In this document: positions 34,508 through 45,098 of the stretch, one piece after another
Layout of the letters: each line of letters begins with the position of its first letter
How positions within the stretch are numbered: position 1 is the first letter of the stretch
Assembly (NCBI GenBank): GCA_963717085.1
Contig: CAVQVM010000004.1
Span: 1-64,000, forward strand
Source: DASQUK01 sp963717085
GTDB taxonomy: Bacteria > Actinomycetota > Acidimicrobiia > Acidimicrobiales > VFJN01
Direction of reading: 5' to 3'
DNA: 64,000 bases
Made by a program: the position numbers and the translations under genes
The notes under the pieces: generated by a model
Databases searched by the model: none
Told to the model about the DNA's origin: nothing
What the model saw: only the letters and a program-made list of their open reading frames with translations

Positions 34508-35338
34508 TTACGCCGCGCTGGAGCGCGCGACCGCCTCCTCGCGCACCGCGTCGACCGCACGCTTGACCAGGCGACGGGCGGCCTCGGCGGTGACGCCGAG
34601 CTCCTCACCGACCTCTCGGTAGCTGCGCTTGCGGCCGTCCGTGAGGCCGAAGCGCTGCTCGACCGCATACCGGGCCCGCGTGTCGAGCACGTCGAGCAGG
34701 TCGTTGAGCGACTCCTCGTCCTCGCGCTCGAGCAACACCTGCTCAGGCGTCGGTACGTCGGCCGCCAGCAGGTCGACCAGCTCACTGCCGTCGTCGTCGC
34801 CCACCGGGCGATCGAGGGACGTGGGGGTGGTCAGGCGGTAGAGCCGGGCGCTCTCGTCGTCCAGCTCCTCGCCGTCGCCCGAGGCCTGGCGGAGTGCGGC
34901 CCGCAGAGACGCGGAACGGTCCCCCGGCAGGCGGACCAGGCTGGCCTTCTGGTCGAGGGCCCGACCGATGGCCTGGCGGATCCAGAAGGTGGCGTACGTC
35001 GAGAACTTGAAGCCCTTGCGCCAGTCGAACTTGTCGACGGCGTGCTCGAGGCCGAGGTTGCCCTCCTGGATCAGGTCGAGCAGCTCCATCGAGGGAGGGA
35101 GGGGATAGCGTCGGGCGATGCTCACCACGAGCCGCAAGTTCGCCCGGATGAAGCGGTCCTTGGCGGCGGCAGCGGCGGCGACGGCCTTGCGCAGCTCACG
35201 GCCACGCTCGCCGGCGTCGAGGCGCGCCTGCGCGTCACGTCCGCGTTCGATCGTCTGGGACAGCTCGCGCTCCTCGTCTGCGGTGAGCAGGGGCACGAGG
35301 CCGATTTCGTTCAGGTACTGACCTACAGAATCACTCAT
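34508..35338 (-). CDS. Sigma-70 family RNA polymerase sigma factor (RpoD/SigB-like)
   Basis: A protein of 276 residues from ATG 35338, with GAGGAGATACG upstream. Region 1.2 (SVGQYLNEIGLVPLLTADEERELSQTIERG), region 2 (ANLRLVVSIARRYP, LDLIQEGNLGLEHAVDKFDWRKGFKFSTYATFWIRQAI) and region 4 (SYREVGEELGVTAEAARRLVKRAVDAVREE) are present. It is shorter than a primary sigma factor and lacks region 1.1, so it is a group 2 or 3 alternative factor. Region 2.3-2.4 keeps the aromatic residues for -10 melting. Divergent from the NuoF-like gene across an 85-base gap. Confidence 0.92.
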   Translation of the reverse strand: MSDSVGQYLNEIGLVPLLTADEERELSQTIERGRDAQARLDAGERGRELRKAVAAAAAAKDRFIRANLRLVVSIARRYPLPPSMELLDLIQEGNLGLEHAVDKFDWRKGFKFSTYATFWIRQAIGRALDQKASLVRLPGDRSASLRAALRQASGDGEELDDESARLYRLTTPTSLDRPVGDDDGSELVDLLAADVPTPEQVLLEREDEESLNDLLDVLDTRARYAVEQRFGLTDGRKRSYREVGEELGVTAEAARRLVKRAVDAVREEAVARSSAA

Positions 35339-35423
35339 CTCGTATCTCCTCAACCACCTTTACCGCGGTGGGATTCCCCCAACCAGGGGATTTCCGGCCG
35401 CTCCGCCGTGGAAAGCGGGGTCC

Positions 35424-36833
35424 ATGCAGGACGCTGTGTTGTTGTCCGATCCTCCGGTGACCGATGTCACCAACTACTTCGAGCGTGGGGGTGGTGCCGG
35501 ATTCCGGCGTGCTCTCGGCCTCGGTCCGGGTGGCACGATCCAGGAGGTCATCCTGTCGGGCTTGCGGGGGCGGGGAGGCGGCGGGTTCCCGACGGGTCGG
35601 AAGTGGCAGTCGGTGCGGGACGCGGCGGACGGCGCTGGCGATGGCGAAGACGAAGAAAACCGCACCTTCGTGGTGTGCAACGGGGCCGAGGGAGAGCCCT
35701 CGACATTCAAGGATAGGGCGATCCTGCGCGCCAATCCATATTCGGTCGTGGAGGGCGTGGCCATCGCCGCATTCGCGGTGGGCGCCGACAGGGCCTTCAT
35801 CGGCGTCAAGGAGCGGTTCGAGACCGAGATCGAGCGCCTGGCCGTGGCCGTCGACGACTTGAGCGGGTCGGGCGCCATTGGCGGTGTCACCATCCAGGTG
35901 GTTCTGGGACCCGATGCCTACCTGTACGGCGAGGAGACCGGGTTGTTGCAGGTGATCGAGGGTGAGGCGCCACTTCCACGCAACGTGCCGCCCTACATCC
36001 ATGGGCTGTTCGCCACGGTGCCCACCACCGGCTGGAGCGCCTCGCCGGCCGGTGTGGTCGACACCATGCCGGCGTCGAACCCGACCGTCGTCAACAACGT
36101 CGAGACGCTGGCCACGGTCACCCAGGTGCTGGCCCGCGGTCCCGAGTGGCACCGGTCGCTGGGCACACCCGAGTCGCCCGGGTGCATCGTCGCCACCGTA
36201 GTGGGGGACGTCGCGCGCCCGGGCGTCGGCGAGGTCGAGCTGGGGGCGCCCCTGGGGGAGGTGATCGAGCGTGTCGGCGGCGGGGTGCGGCCGGGCCACG
36301 AGATCAAGGCGGTTCTCTCCGGGGTGGCGAACCCGGTGCTCACCGGCGACCAGCTCGACACCCCCTGCAGCTACGAGGGCATGGCGGCCGTCGGCTCCGG
36401 GCTGGGTGCGGCCGGGTTCCTGGTGCTCGACGAGACCGCGTCGATGGTGGAGGCGGCCCAGATGATCTCGCGCTTCCTGTACGTCGAGTCCTGCGGCCAG
36501 TGCCCCGCCTGCAAACTCGGATGTGGGGCCGTGACCGAGCGGCTGGACGTCCTGGCCTCCGGCGGCGCCACCCCCGAGGACCTCGACACCATCGCGGTGC
36601 GGCTGCTGTCGTGCACCGATGGCAACCGCTGCTACCTGCCGGTGCAGGAGCAGCGCGTGGTCGCGAGCATCCTCCAGGCGTTTCCCGAGGAGGTGGCGGC
36701 GGCGCTCGACGGCCGGCCGCGGCCGGCCCGCGGGCTCCAGGTGCCCAAGCTCGTGGACCTGCGCGACGGCAAGGCGACGGTCGACGAGCGCCAGGCCCGA
36801 AAGCGACCCGACTGGACCTACGAGGGGGAATAG
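35424..36833 (+). CDS. NuoF-like NADH-binding flavoprotein (solitary)
   Basis: A protein of 469 residues with the NuoF layout: the glycine-rich FMN/NADH site LRGRGGGGFPTGRKW near residue 50, CNGAEGEPSTFKDR, GEETGLLQVIEG, NVETLATVTQVL, and the N3 iron-sulfur ligands ESCGQCPACKLG plus a distal Cys near residue 397. It lacks a NuoE or NuoG partner: the neighbours are a sigma factor and NAD salvage genes. NuoF proteins that stand alone can serve formate dehydrogenases, hydrogenases or electron-bifurcating complexes. Function as an NADH dehydrogenase is supported; the partner is unknown. Confidence 0.88.
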   Translation: MQDAVLLSDPPVTDVTNYFERGGGAGFRRALGLGPGGTIQEVILSGLRGRGGGGFPTGRKWQSVRDAADGAGDGEDEENRTFVVCNGAEGEPSTFKDRAILRANPYSVVEGVAIAAFAVGADRAFIGVKERFETEIERLAVAVDDLSGSGAIGGVTIQVVLGPDAYLYGEETGLLQVIEGEAPLPRNVPPYIHGLFATVPTTGWSASPAGVVDTMPASNPTVVNNVETLATVTQVLARGPEWHRSLGTPESPGCIVATVVGDVARPGVGEVELGAPLGEVIERVGGGVRPGHEIKAVLSGVANPVLTGDQLDTPCSYEGMAAVGSGLGAAGFLVLDETASMVEAAQMISRFLYVESCGQCPACKLGCGAVTERLDVLASGGATPEDLDTIAVRLLSCTDGNRCYLPVQEQRVVASILQAFPEEVAAALDGRPRPARGLQVPKLVDLRDGKATVDERQARKRPDWTYEGE

Positions 36834-36868
36834 TCCACGGCGGCCCCCTGACCTGGGATCGCGATGGG

Positions 36869-36874
36869 TACGTT
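36869..36874 (+). promoter_or_regulatory. -10 element TACGTT of pncA, leaderless-type
   Basis: TACGTT ends six bases before GTG 36881, with no Shine-Dalgarno between, so the transcript probably starts at the G of the start codon. The gene may instead be co-transcribed from upstream. Confidence 0.5.
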
Positions 36875-36880
36875 TTAGAC

Positions 36881-36992
36881 GTGAGCGAGCGTCCCGGAGG
36901 GCAAGAGAGCGAGACCGGCCCGAGCGGCCGGGGGAGCGGGAGACAACGCGCCGACAGCCCGAGCGGCCCGGCCGGAGGCCCAGAGCGGGAAG
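36881..36992 (+). repeat. Interspersed hairpin repeat family A, copy A2 (5' end of pncA)
   Basis: Starts at the GTG start codon. Module 1 has the hairpin CCC-GGA-GGG between GAGCGAGCGT and AGAGCGAG; the last module reads GCCCGAGCGGCCC, stem GGCC, loop GGA, stem GGCC (36970-36980), then CAGAGCGG. Translated in frame as the PncA tail. Confidence 0.85.
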
Positions 36993-37585
36993 CAACGACT
37001 GCACGGTATGACGCGTCGACGGCACTGCTCGTCGTCGACATCCAGAACGACTTCGCGGATCCGGACGGCAGCCTCTACGTGCGTGACGCCGAGTCCGTCA
37101 TCGACGTGGCCAACGCCGAGATCGACGCCGCTCGGTCTGCCGGGGCCATGGTCGTGTACACGCAGGACTGGCATCCGCCGGACACGCCCCACTTCGCCAA
37201 GGATGGCGGCATCTGGCCCGTCCACTGTGTCAGCGGCTCGTGGGGGGCCGCGCTCCACCCGCGACTGACGGTCGTCAACGGTGAGCGGGTCCGGGTCGGC
37301 GTGGGTGGCGAGGATGGTTACTCGGCGTTCACGGTGGCCGATCCCGTCACCCGGGATACCGAGCCCACGGCGCTCGACCCCCTGCTGCGGGAGCGTGGCG
37401 TCGAACGGGTCGTCGTCCTCGGCCTGGCAACGGACTATTGCGTCAGGGCGACGGCGCTCGACGCCGTGGCCCTCGGATACGACACCACGCTGGTGGTCGA
37501 CGGGGCGCGGCCGGTCGAGCTGGAGCCGGGCGACGGTCAGCGGGCCATCGCCGAGATGGGCGCGGCCGGGGTCACGCTTGCATGA
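36881..37585 (+). CDS. pncA: Nicotinamidase (isochorismatase family)
   Basis: A protein of 234 residues from GTG 36881. The catalytic triad is Asp in LLVVDIQNDFADPDGSL, Lys in HFAKDGGIWPVHCV and Cys in GLATDYCVRATALDA; metal ligands are seen as Asp and His in QDWHPPDTPHF. It hydrolyses nicotinamide to nicotinate for NAD salvage. The first 38 residues (SERPGGQESETGPSGRGSG and on) are made by repeat family A and do not belong to the family. The pncB gene follows after 22 bases and nadD overlaps pncB, so three successive salvage enzymes are co-expressed. Confidence 0.93.
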   Translation: MSERPGGQESETGPSGRGSGRQRADSPSGPAGGPEREATTARYDASTALLVVDIQNDFADPDGSLYVRDAESVIDVANAEIDAARSAGAMVVYTQDWHPPDTPHFAKDGGIWPVHCVSGSWGAALHPRLTVVNGERVRVGVGGEDGYSAFTVADPVTRDTEPTALDPLLRERGVERVVVLGLATDYCVRATALDAVALGYDTTLVVDGARPVELEPGDGQRAIAEMGAAGVTLA

Positions 37586-37607
37586 GCCGGCGACGCGAGG
37601 GTGATGC

Positions 37608-39125
37608 ATGACCGACCCCCGGTCGGCGCGGGCACGTCCTCCCGTACCCGCCTCGCTGGTCACCGATCTCTACGAGCTCACGATGGCGGCCACATACCAG
37701 GCCGAGGGCATCGAGCACGAAGCCACCTTCGAGCTGTTCGTGCGGCGACTGCCCGCCCAGCGGCGGTTCCTGGTGGCCGCCGGGCTCGACGACGCGCTCG
37801 CGGGCCTGGAGGCGCTGTCCTTCGCCGCGCACGAGGTCGAGTACCTGGCCGGGCTGGGGCTGTTCCCGCCGCGCTTCATCGACCGACTGGCCGAGCTCCG
37901 GTTCACGGGCGACGTGTGGGGGGTGCCCGAGGGCGACCTGGTCTTCGCCGGCGAGCCGATCGTGCGGGTCACGGCGCCGTTGATCGAGGCGCAGCTGGTG
38001 GAGACGTTCCTGCTCAACGCCATCGCCAGCCGCACCATGCTGGCGTCCAAGGCGGCGCGGGTTGCCCTTGCCTGCGGCGACCGTACCTTCGTGGACTTCT
38101 CCGCCCGGCGCGACCACGGCGTCGACGCGGCCATGGCCGCGGCCCGCGGGGCCTGGATCTGCGGAGCGACCGGCACCTCCCTCGTGGCCGCGGGCCAGCG
38201 CTGGGGCATACCGCTGTCGGGAACGATGGCGCACTCGTTCGTCATGTCGTTCGAGGACGAGCGGGACGCATTCCGGGCGTACGCCCGCTGCTTCCCGCAG
38301 CACGCCGTCCTGCTGATCGACACTTATGACACCGTCGAGGGAGCCCGGCTCGCCGCCGAGGTCGCCCACGAGTTGTCGAGCGAGGACATCCGCGTCTCGG
38401 CGCTCCGCCTCGACTCGGGCGATCTGGGCGGGCTGGCGGTCGAGGTGCGCGCGGTCCTCGACGAGGCCGGGCTTGCGGACGTCGGGATCCTCGCGTCCGG
38501 TGACCTCGACGAGCACCGCATCGCCGACCTGCTGGCGTCGGGTGCGCCCATCGACGCGTTCGGCGTGGGCACGCAGCTCGGGACCAGCGGTGACGCGCCC
38601 TGGCTCGGCGCGGTCTACAAGCTCGTGGACGACGCCCTGGGGCCGAGGATGAAGCTGGCCGAGGGGAAGGTCACGCTGCCGGGCCGCAAGCAGGTCTGGC
38701 GCTTCGCCGATCGCGACGTCCTGGGCCTGCACGACGAACACGTGGCCGGGGGGCGGCCGCTGCTGGTCCGTGCCATGGCCAGGGGCCGGCGGGCCGAGCC
38801 GCCGGAGCCGCTGGCGACCACCCGGGAGCGCTGCTTGGCGGCGTTGGCGGGCCTGCCGCCGCAGCTCCGGTCGCTGGAGCCGGTGGACGATCCGGTGTGG
38901 CCGGTCGAGGTCTCGGCCGGCCTCGGATCGCTGGCCGAGAAGGTACGGCTGAGTCTTGAGGCTGCGCCGTTGGCGCGGCCCGGCCCGAGCGGCCGTGGGA
39001 GCGGGAGGCACGCGCCGAAGCCCGAGCTGCCCGGCGCCACTAGCGCCAAGAGCGGGAAGCACAGGAACCTGGGCCAAGGTGAGGTGAGCAGTCTGCGGCT
39101 CCATCCGGAGGATCACGAGCGTTGA
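37608..39125 (+). CDS. pncB: Nicotinate phosphoribosyltransferase
   Basis: A protein of 505 residues from ATG 37608. The start SLVTDLYELTMAATYQAEGIEHEATFELFVRRLP, the phosphoribosyl-binding GTMAHSFVMSF with the phosphorylated-His region, and RLDSGDLGGLAVEVR are clear family signs. It joins nicotinate to PRPP, with ATP hydrolysis, giving nicotinate mononucleotide. The enzyme core ends near residue 445; the following residues (GPSGRGSGRHAPKPELPG and on) come from repeat family A, after which a short tail leads to the stop that overlaps nadD. Confidence 0.94.
   Translation: MTDPRSARARPPVPASLVTDLYELTMAATYQAEGIEHEATFELFVRRLPAQRRFLVAAGLDDALAGLEALSFAAHEVEYLAGLGLFPPRFIDRLAELRFTGDVWGVPEGDLVFAGEPIVRVTAPLIEAQLVETFLLNAIASRTMLASKAARVALACGDRTFVDFSARRDHGVDAAMAAARGAWICGATGTSLVAAGQRWGIPLSGTMAHSFVMSFEDERDAFRAYARCFPQHAVLLIDTYDTVEGARLAAEVAHELSSEDIRVSALRLDSGDLGGLAVEVRAVLDEAGLADVGILASGDLDEHRIADLLASGAPIDAFGVGTQLGTSGDAPWLGAVYKLVDDALGPRMKLAEGKVTLPGRKQVWRFADRDVLGLHDEHVAGGRPLLVRAMARGRRAEPPEPLATTRERCLAALAGLPPQLRSLEPVDDPVWPVEVSAGLGSLAEKVRLSLEAAPLARPGPSGRGSGRHAPKPELPGATSAKSGKHRNLGQGEVSSLRLHPEDHER
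38959..39062 (+). repeat. Interspersed hairpin repeat family A, copy A3 (3' end of pncB)
   Basis: Includes GCGCC-GTT-GGCGC at its start, GGCCCGAGCGGCCGTGGGAG in the middle, and a last module reading GCCCGAGCTGCCC, stem GGCGC, loop CACTA, stem GCGCC (39033-39047), AAGAGCGGGAAG. Both the stem sequence and the loop differ from the other copies while pairing is kept. It is read in frame as the PncB C-terminal tail. Confidence 0.82.
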
Positions 39126-39754
39126 CCGCCGACGTCGCCGGCACCCCCGGACCTCGGACCGGTGAGCGCCTGGGCATTTTTGGGGGAACCTTCGACCCAC
39201 CCCACGTCGGCCACCTGGTGACGGCCGTCAACGTCCGCTACGAGCTGTCGCTCGACCGGGTGCTGCTGGTCGTCGCCGACCAGCCGTGGCAGAAGGTGGG
39301 TACCCGCGACATCTCGCCGGCGGAGGACCGGTTCGCCATGGTCGAGGCCGCCGTGGGCGACGTCGATGGTTTGGAGGCCAGCCGGATCGAGCTCGACCGC
39401 GGCGGCATGTCCTACACGGCCGACACCCTGTCGGAGCTGCTCGCCGGTGACCCGCCCCGCGACCTGTACGTGATCCTGGGGAGCGACGCCGCTGTCGGCC
39501 TGCCGGGCTGGGAGCGGGCCGACGAGGTCCGTGCGCTGTCCACGATCGTGGTGGTCGAGCGGCCGGGGAGCGGCGAGGGGTTGCCGCCGCCCGGCTGGTC
39601 GTGGGTCCGGGTCGAGGTACCCCGGCTCGAGGTGTCCAGCACCGATCTGCGGGCCCGCGTCATCGACGGTCGCCCGCTGGACTACCTGCTGTCGCGGGCG
39701 GTCATCGACACCATCGAACGCCGGGGGCTGTACCGGGAGCCTGTCGTCCGGTGA
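39122..39754 (+). CDS. nadD: Nicotinate-nucleotide adenylyltransferase
   Basis: A protein of 210 residues starting at TTG 39122 inside the pncB stop (TTGA). The nucleotidyltransferase motif is GIFGGTFDPPHVGHL near residue 18, and the second motif is EVSSTDLRARVIDG near residue 175. It adenylates nicotinate mononucleotide to deamido-NAD. Together with pncA and pncB this covers the route from nicotinamide to deamido-NAD; NAD synthetase is not in the window. In many actinobacteria nadD is followed by the LytR_C-type gene and rsfS, as here. Confidence 0.95.
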   Translation: MTADVAGTPGPRTGERLGIFGGTFDPPHVGHLVTAVNVRYELSLDRVLLVVADQPWQKVGTRDISPAEDRFAMVEAAVGDVDGLEASRIELDRGGMSYTADTLSELLAGDPPRDLYVILGSDAAVGLPGWERADEVRALSTIVVVERPGSGEGLPPPGWSWVRVEVPRLEVSSTDLRARVIDGRPLDYLLSRAVIDTIERRGLYREPVVR

Positions 39755-39854
39755 GCCGGCTACGCCCGTCTGCTCCCCTCCGCGCCGACAGCGGCCTCAG
39801 GTCCTCGGCGCCACCCGTTCGCCACCCGCCCTCCGCGGGGAGGCAGTCACTGGT

Positions 39855-39871
39855 CTCGGCCTCGGGCCGAG
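39855..39871 (+). terminator. Hairpin between nadD and the LytR_C-type gene
   Basis: Perfect seven-base stem CTCGGCC / GGCCGAG with loop TCG, 101 bases after the nadD stop and just before the next start. No T-run. Confidence 0.45.
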
Positions 39872-39884
39872 TCGAGGTTCTCGT

Positions 39885-41394
39885 GTGACCGGCGTCGTCG
39901 ACAACGAGGACCATCGGTCTCGCCCCATGGCGCGCCCCGGCCTCGACCACGACCCGGCCGACTCGGATCGGTCGACGGCCGTCGCCGACCACGACGACGA
40001 CGGTGCGACGGCGACCGTCGCGCCCACCCGCCGACCGCCGTGGCCGGCGAGCCGCCGCGCCAGGGCACGGCGCCGGGCGCGGCCCCCTGCACGATCCGCA
40101 CCGGGCGCGGTGGGTGCGGCGGCTGCGGCACCCACCGCGGCGGCCTCGATGGCCCCGCTGGGGACTCCGGTGGTGGTGCCTGCGGCGCCGAGTCCCGGAC
40201 GTGCCCCCGAGCGCGTGCGACGCCGCCGCCGGCTCGTGCTGGCCACGATGGCCGCGCTCGTCGGGGGAGGGGCGGTGCTGACGGTCGTCGGCGTCAACCT
40301 GGTGCGGAACAGCACGGCCGGGCGCTACGTCGCGCCCACTGCAGGCCCCGACGACCCCGGATACCAGGCGTACGTCGTCCCCACCCCGACGATGGCTGTC
40401 GTGCAGCGTGGCGAGGACGGCGAGCTGGTCAGCGTGGCGGTGCTTGCCATCGAGTCGAGCGACGACGGTGGCACCGTGATCCTCCTGCCGGCCTCCACGC
40501 TGGCGAGGGACCGGCCGGTCGACCCCGGGTCGGGCTCCGCCGGATCCGCCGGGTCGGGCGAGCCACCCACGCTGGCGGACGTCTACCGCCAGGGCGGCGT
40601 CAACGGCGTGGTGGCCGCGGTCGCCGACCTGCTGGCCGTCGCCATCCCGGAGCACCTCGAGGTCGACGACACGCGCTGGGCGTCGCTGGTGGCGCCCGTG
40701 GCACCTGTCGACCTCCAGCTCACCAAGAACGTGGGGAATTGGCGGGCGGGAGACGTCTCTCTGGCGGCCGATGACGTGGGGCCATTTCTGCGCGCGGGTG
40801 GCGAGCGAATCGGAGGCCGACCGCATCGACCGCCAGGCGGACTTCTGGACCGCGTGGCTGCCGCTCGTGCGGGACGCGGGGGTGGACGCCTTGCCCGGCG
40901 AGGCCGACGTTGGCATCGGGCGGTTCGTTCGGAGCCTCGCCGATGGCTCGCCCTCGATAGTCCCCCTCCCCGGGGGGGCCGTCGGTGACGACGGGTCGGT
41001 CGCCGAGACCTTCGTCCCGCACGACGAACGACTGGCGGAGCTGGTGGTGCGTGCCGTGCCCTATCCGGTGTCGCCCAGCCCCGGGCGGCGCTTCCGCGTC
41101 CGCCTGCTCAACGGCACCACCGACCCCGGACTCACGAGGGTGGCCGCCAACCGGCTGGTGCGGGGCGGCGCCGAGATCACCATCGCCGGCAATGCCCCGA
41201 CCTTCGACGAGACTGAGACTCTGATGCTCTACGGACGCGCGGACCAGCGCGACGCGGCGCTGTGGCTGGCGGCCGGGCTCGGGGGCGGGAGGGTCGAGCC
41301 GGACCCGGCCGCGTCGGGCGGGGTGACCGACGACGCCGAGATCGATGTGACCGTGATCCTGGGGGCCGACGCCCCGGATCTGATAGGGAGGTAG
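39885..41394 (+). pseudogene. LytR C-terminal-domain protein with a frameshift
   Basis: Two frames join into one protein. The first part, from GTG 39885 (or ATG 39927), has an Ala/Pro/Arg-rich cytoplasmic region, a membrane segment (LVLATMAALVGGGAVLTVVGVNLV) and an outer domain to AADDVGPFL. The second part continues as VASESEADRIDRQADFWTAWL and ends with the LytR_C domain RVRLLNGTTDPGLTRVAANRLV. The break is at the GGG at 40796-40798; deleting one G restores the frame (…FLRAVASESEAD…). Such proteins sit between nadD and rsfS in many actinobacteria and are linked to wall assembly. The second frame stays fully open, which favours a sequencing indel over old decay. Confidence 0.82.
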
Positions 41395-41422
41395 GACAGC
41401 GAGCAATCTGACCAACGAACGT

Positions 41423-41791
41423 GTGCAAGCCCGGGACCTGGCCGCCGTGGCCGCCCGCGCCGCCGACACGAAGGGGGCCCGCGACGTGGTGATCCTCGAG
41501 GTCGGCGACGTGCTCGTGGTGGCCGACGAGTTCGTGATCGCCTCCGCCCCGAACGACCGCCTCGTCAAGGCGATCGTCGACGAGGTCGAGCGGGTGGTCG
41601 CCGAGGCGGGCCATCCGCGGCCGCTCCGGGTGGAGGGCCTCGACGACCGCCACTGGGTCCTCATGGACTACGGCGACGTCGTGGTGCACGTGTTCCTCGA
41701 CGAGACCCGCGACTACTACGAGCTCGAGCGCCTCTGGGGCGATGTCCCCCGTGTCGAGTGGGCGCCGGCCGCTGCGGTGCAGCGGCGCTGA
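41423..41791 (+). CDS. rsfS: Ribosome silencing factor
   Basis: A protein of 122 residues; GTG 41423 is used, although CTG 41408 in frame is possible. Family signs are DVVILEVGDVLVVADEFVIASAPNDRLVKAI, HPRPLRVEGLDDRHWVLMDYGDVVVHVFLDETRDYYELERLWGD. RsfS (Iojap/RsfA) binds ribosomal protein L14 and blocks subunit joining when nutrients are scarce. The nadD-lytR_C-rsfS order is a conserved actinobacterial arrangement. The stop codon lies inside the left arm of a long RNA hairpin. Confidence 0.93.
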   Translation: MQARDLAAVAARAADTKGARDVVILEVGDVLVVADEFVIASAPNDRLVKAIVDEVERVVAEAGHPRPLRVEGLDDRHWVLMDYGDVVVHVFLDETRDYYELERLWGDVPRVEWAPAAAVQRR

Positions 41792-41880
41792 GAGGCCGAG
41801 CGGGTAGGCCCGCATGTGGGCACAGAACAGCACGGGATTTGCAGCGTGGGCCCAGGCCACACAGCTCGGCCTCCGGCAGC
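41787..41880 (+). ncRNA. Structured element after rsfS (terminator or small RNA)
   Basis: GCTG plus GAGGCCGAGC (41787-41801) pairs with GCTCGGCCTC plus CAGC (41864-41880): a 10-base perfect stem extended by four more pairs, enclosing about 62 bases that hold an inner GCGGG-TAG-GCCCGC hairpin. No T-run follows. It could be an unusual terminator, a stable 3' end or the body of a small RNA. Its left arm includes the rsfS stop codon. Confidence 0.4.
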
Positions 41881-41946
41881 GTTGACCACGGTGAGTCAAG
41901 ACGACGTGCCGATCCGCTCAGGTCCTGAGGCGCCCCGACGCGCAAC

Positions 41947-41975
41947 CGAGCCGGCGCCACCTGGCTATCGGCTCG
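41947..41975 (-). terminator. Hairpin after tRNA-Ala
   Basis: CGAGCCG and CGGCTCG, seven bases each with a 15-base loop, start seven bases beyond the tRNA 3' end on the minus strand. Probably ends the tRNA transcript or marks the processing site. Confidence 0.5.
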
Positions 41976-41981
41976 GGGGGG

Positions 41982-42054
41982 TGGAGCCGACGCGATTCGA
42001 ACGCGCGACCTCGTCCATGCCATGGACACGCTCTACCAACTGAGCTACGGCCCC
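41982..42054 (-). tRNA. tRNA-Ala (anticodon GGC)
   Basis: A 73-base cloverleaf: acceptor GGGGCCG pairs with CGGCTCC, the D arm is GCTCAGTTGGTAGAGC, the anticodon stem is TGTCC/GGACG around loop ATGGCAT with anticodon GGC (positions 42021-42019), and the T arm has GTTCGAATC. The discriminator base is A and CCA is not encoded. It reads GCC, the most used alanine codon in this genome. Confidence 0.95.
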
Positions 42055-42111
42055 GTTGCGGAGGAGTGAGCCTATCGTCGGGGCGGCGTGCCTGTCACAC
42101 GCCGCCGCACC

Positions 42112-44988
<2,877 letters not shown>

Positions 44989-45098
44989 GAACGCGAAGGG
45001 TATCGGCCACGGTGCCGATCGTCCGAAGCGGAATCCGCTGGCCCGCATCGCCGATTTGGGTGTGTAACCGCCCCTCGTACCGGGGAGTCGGACGGGTA

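Larger units (their letters stand above)
41792..42111 (-). other. Intergenic region holding the tRNA gene and RNA structures
   Basis: The 320-base gap between rsfS and leuS contains the structured element after rsfS, the tRNA-Ala gene with a hairpin after its 3' end, and about 57 bases between the tRNA 5' end and the leuS stop in which I see no gene. Confidence 0.7.

Noticed and set aside
41787..41900. TPP riboswitch suggested by GCTGAGAGG
   Set aside because: The other conserved parts (ACCTGAT and GGxTAATxCC) are missing and no thiamine gene is nearby.
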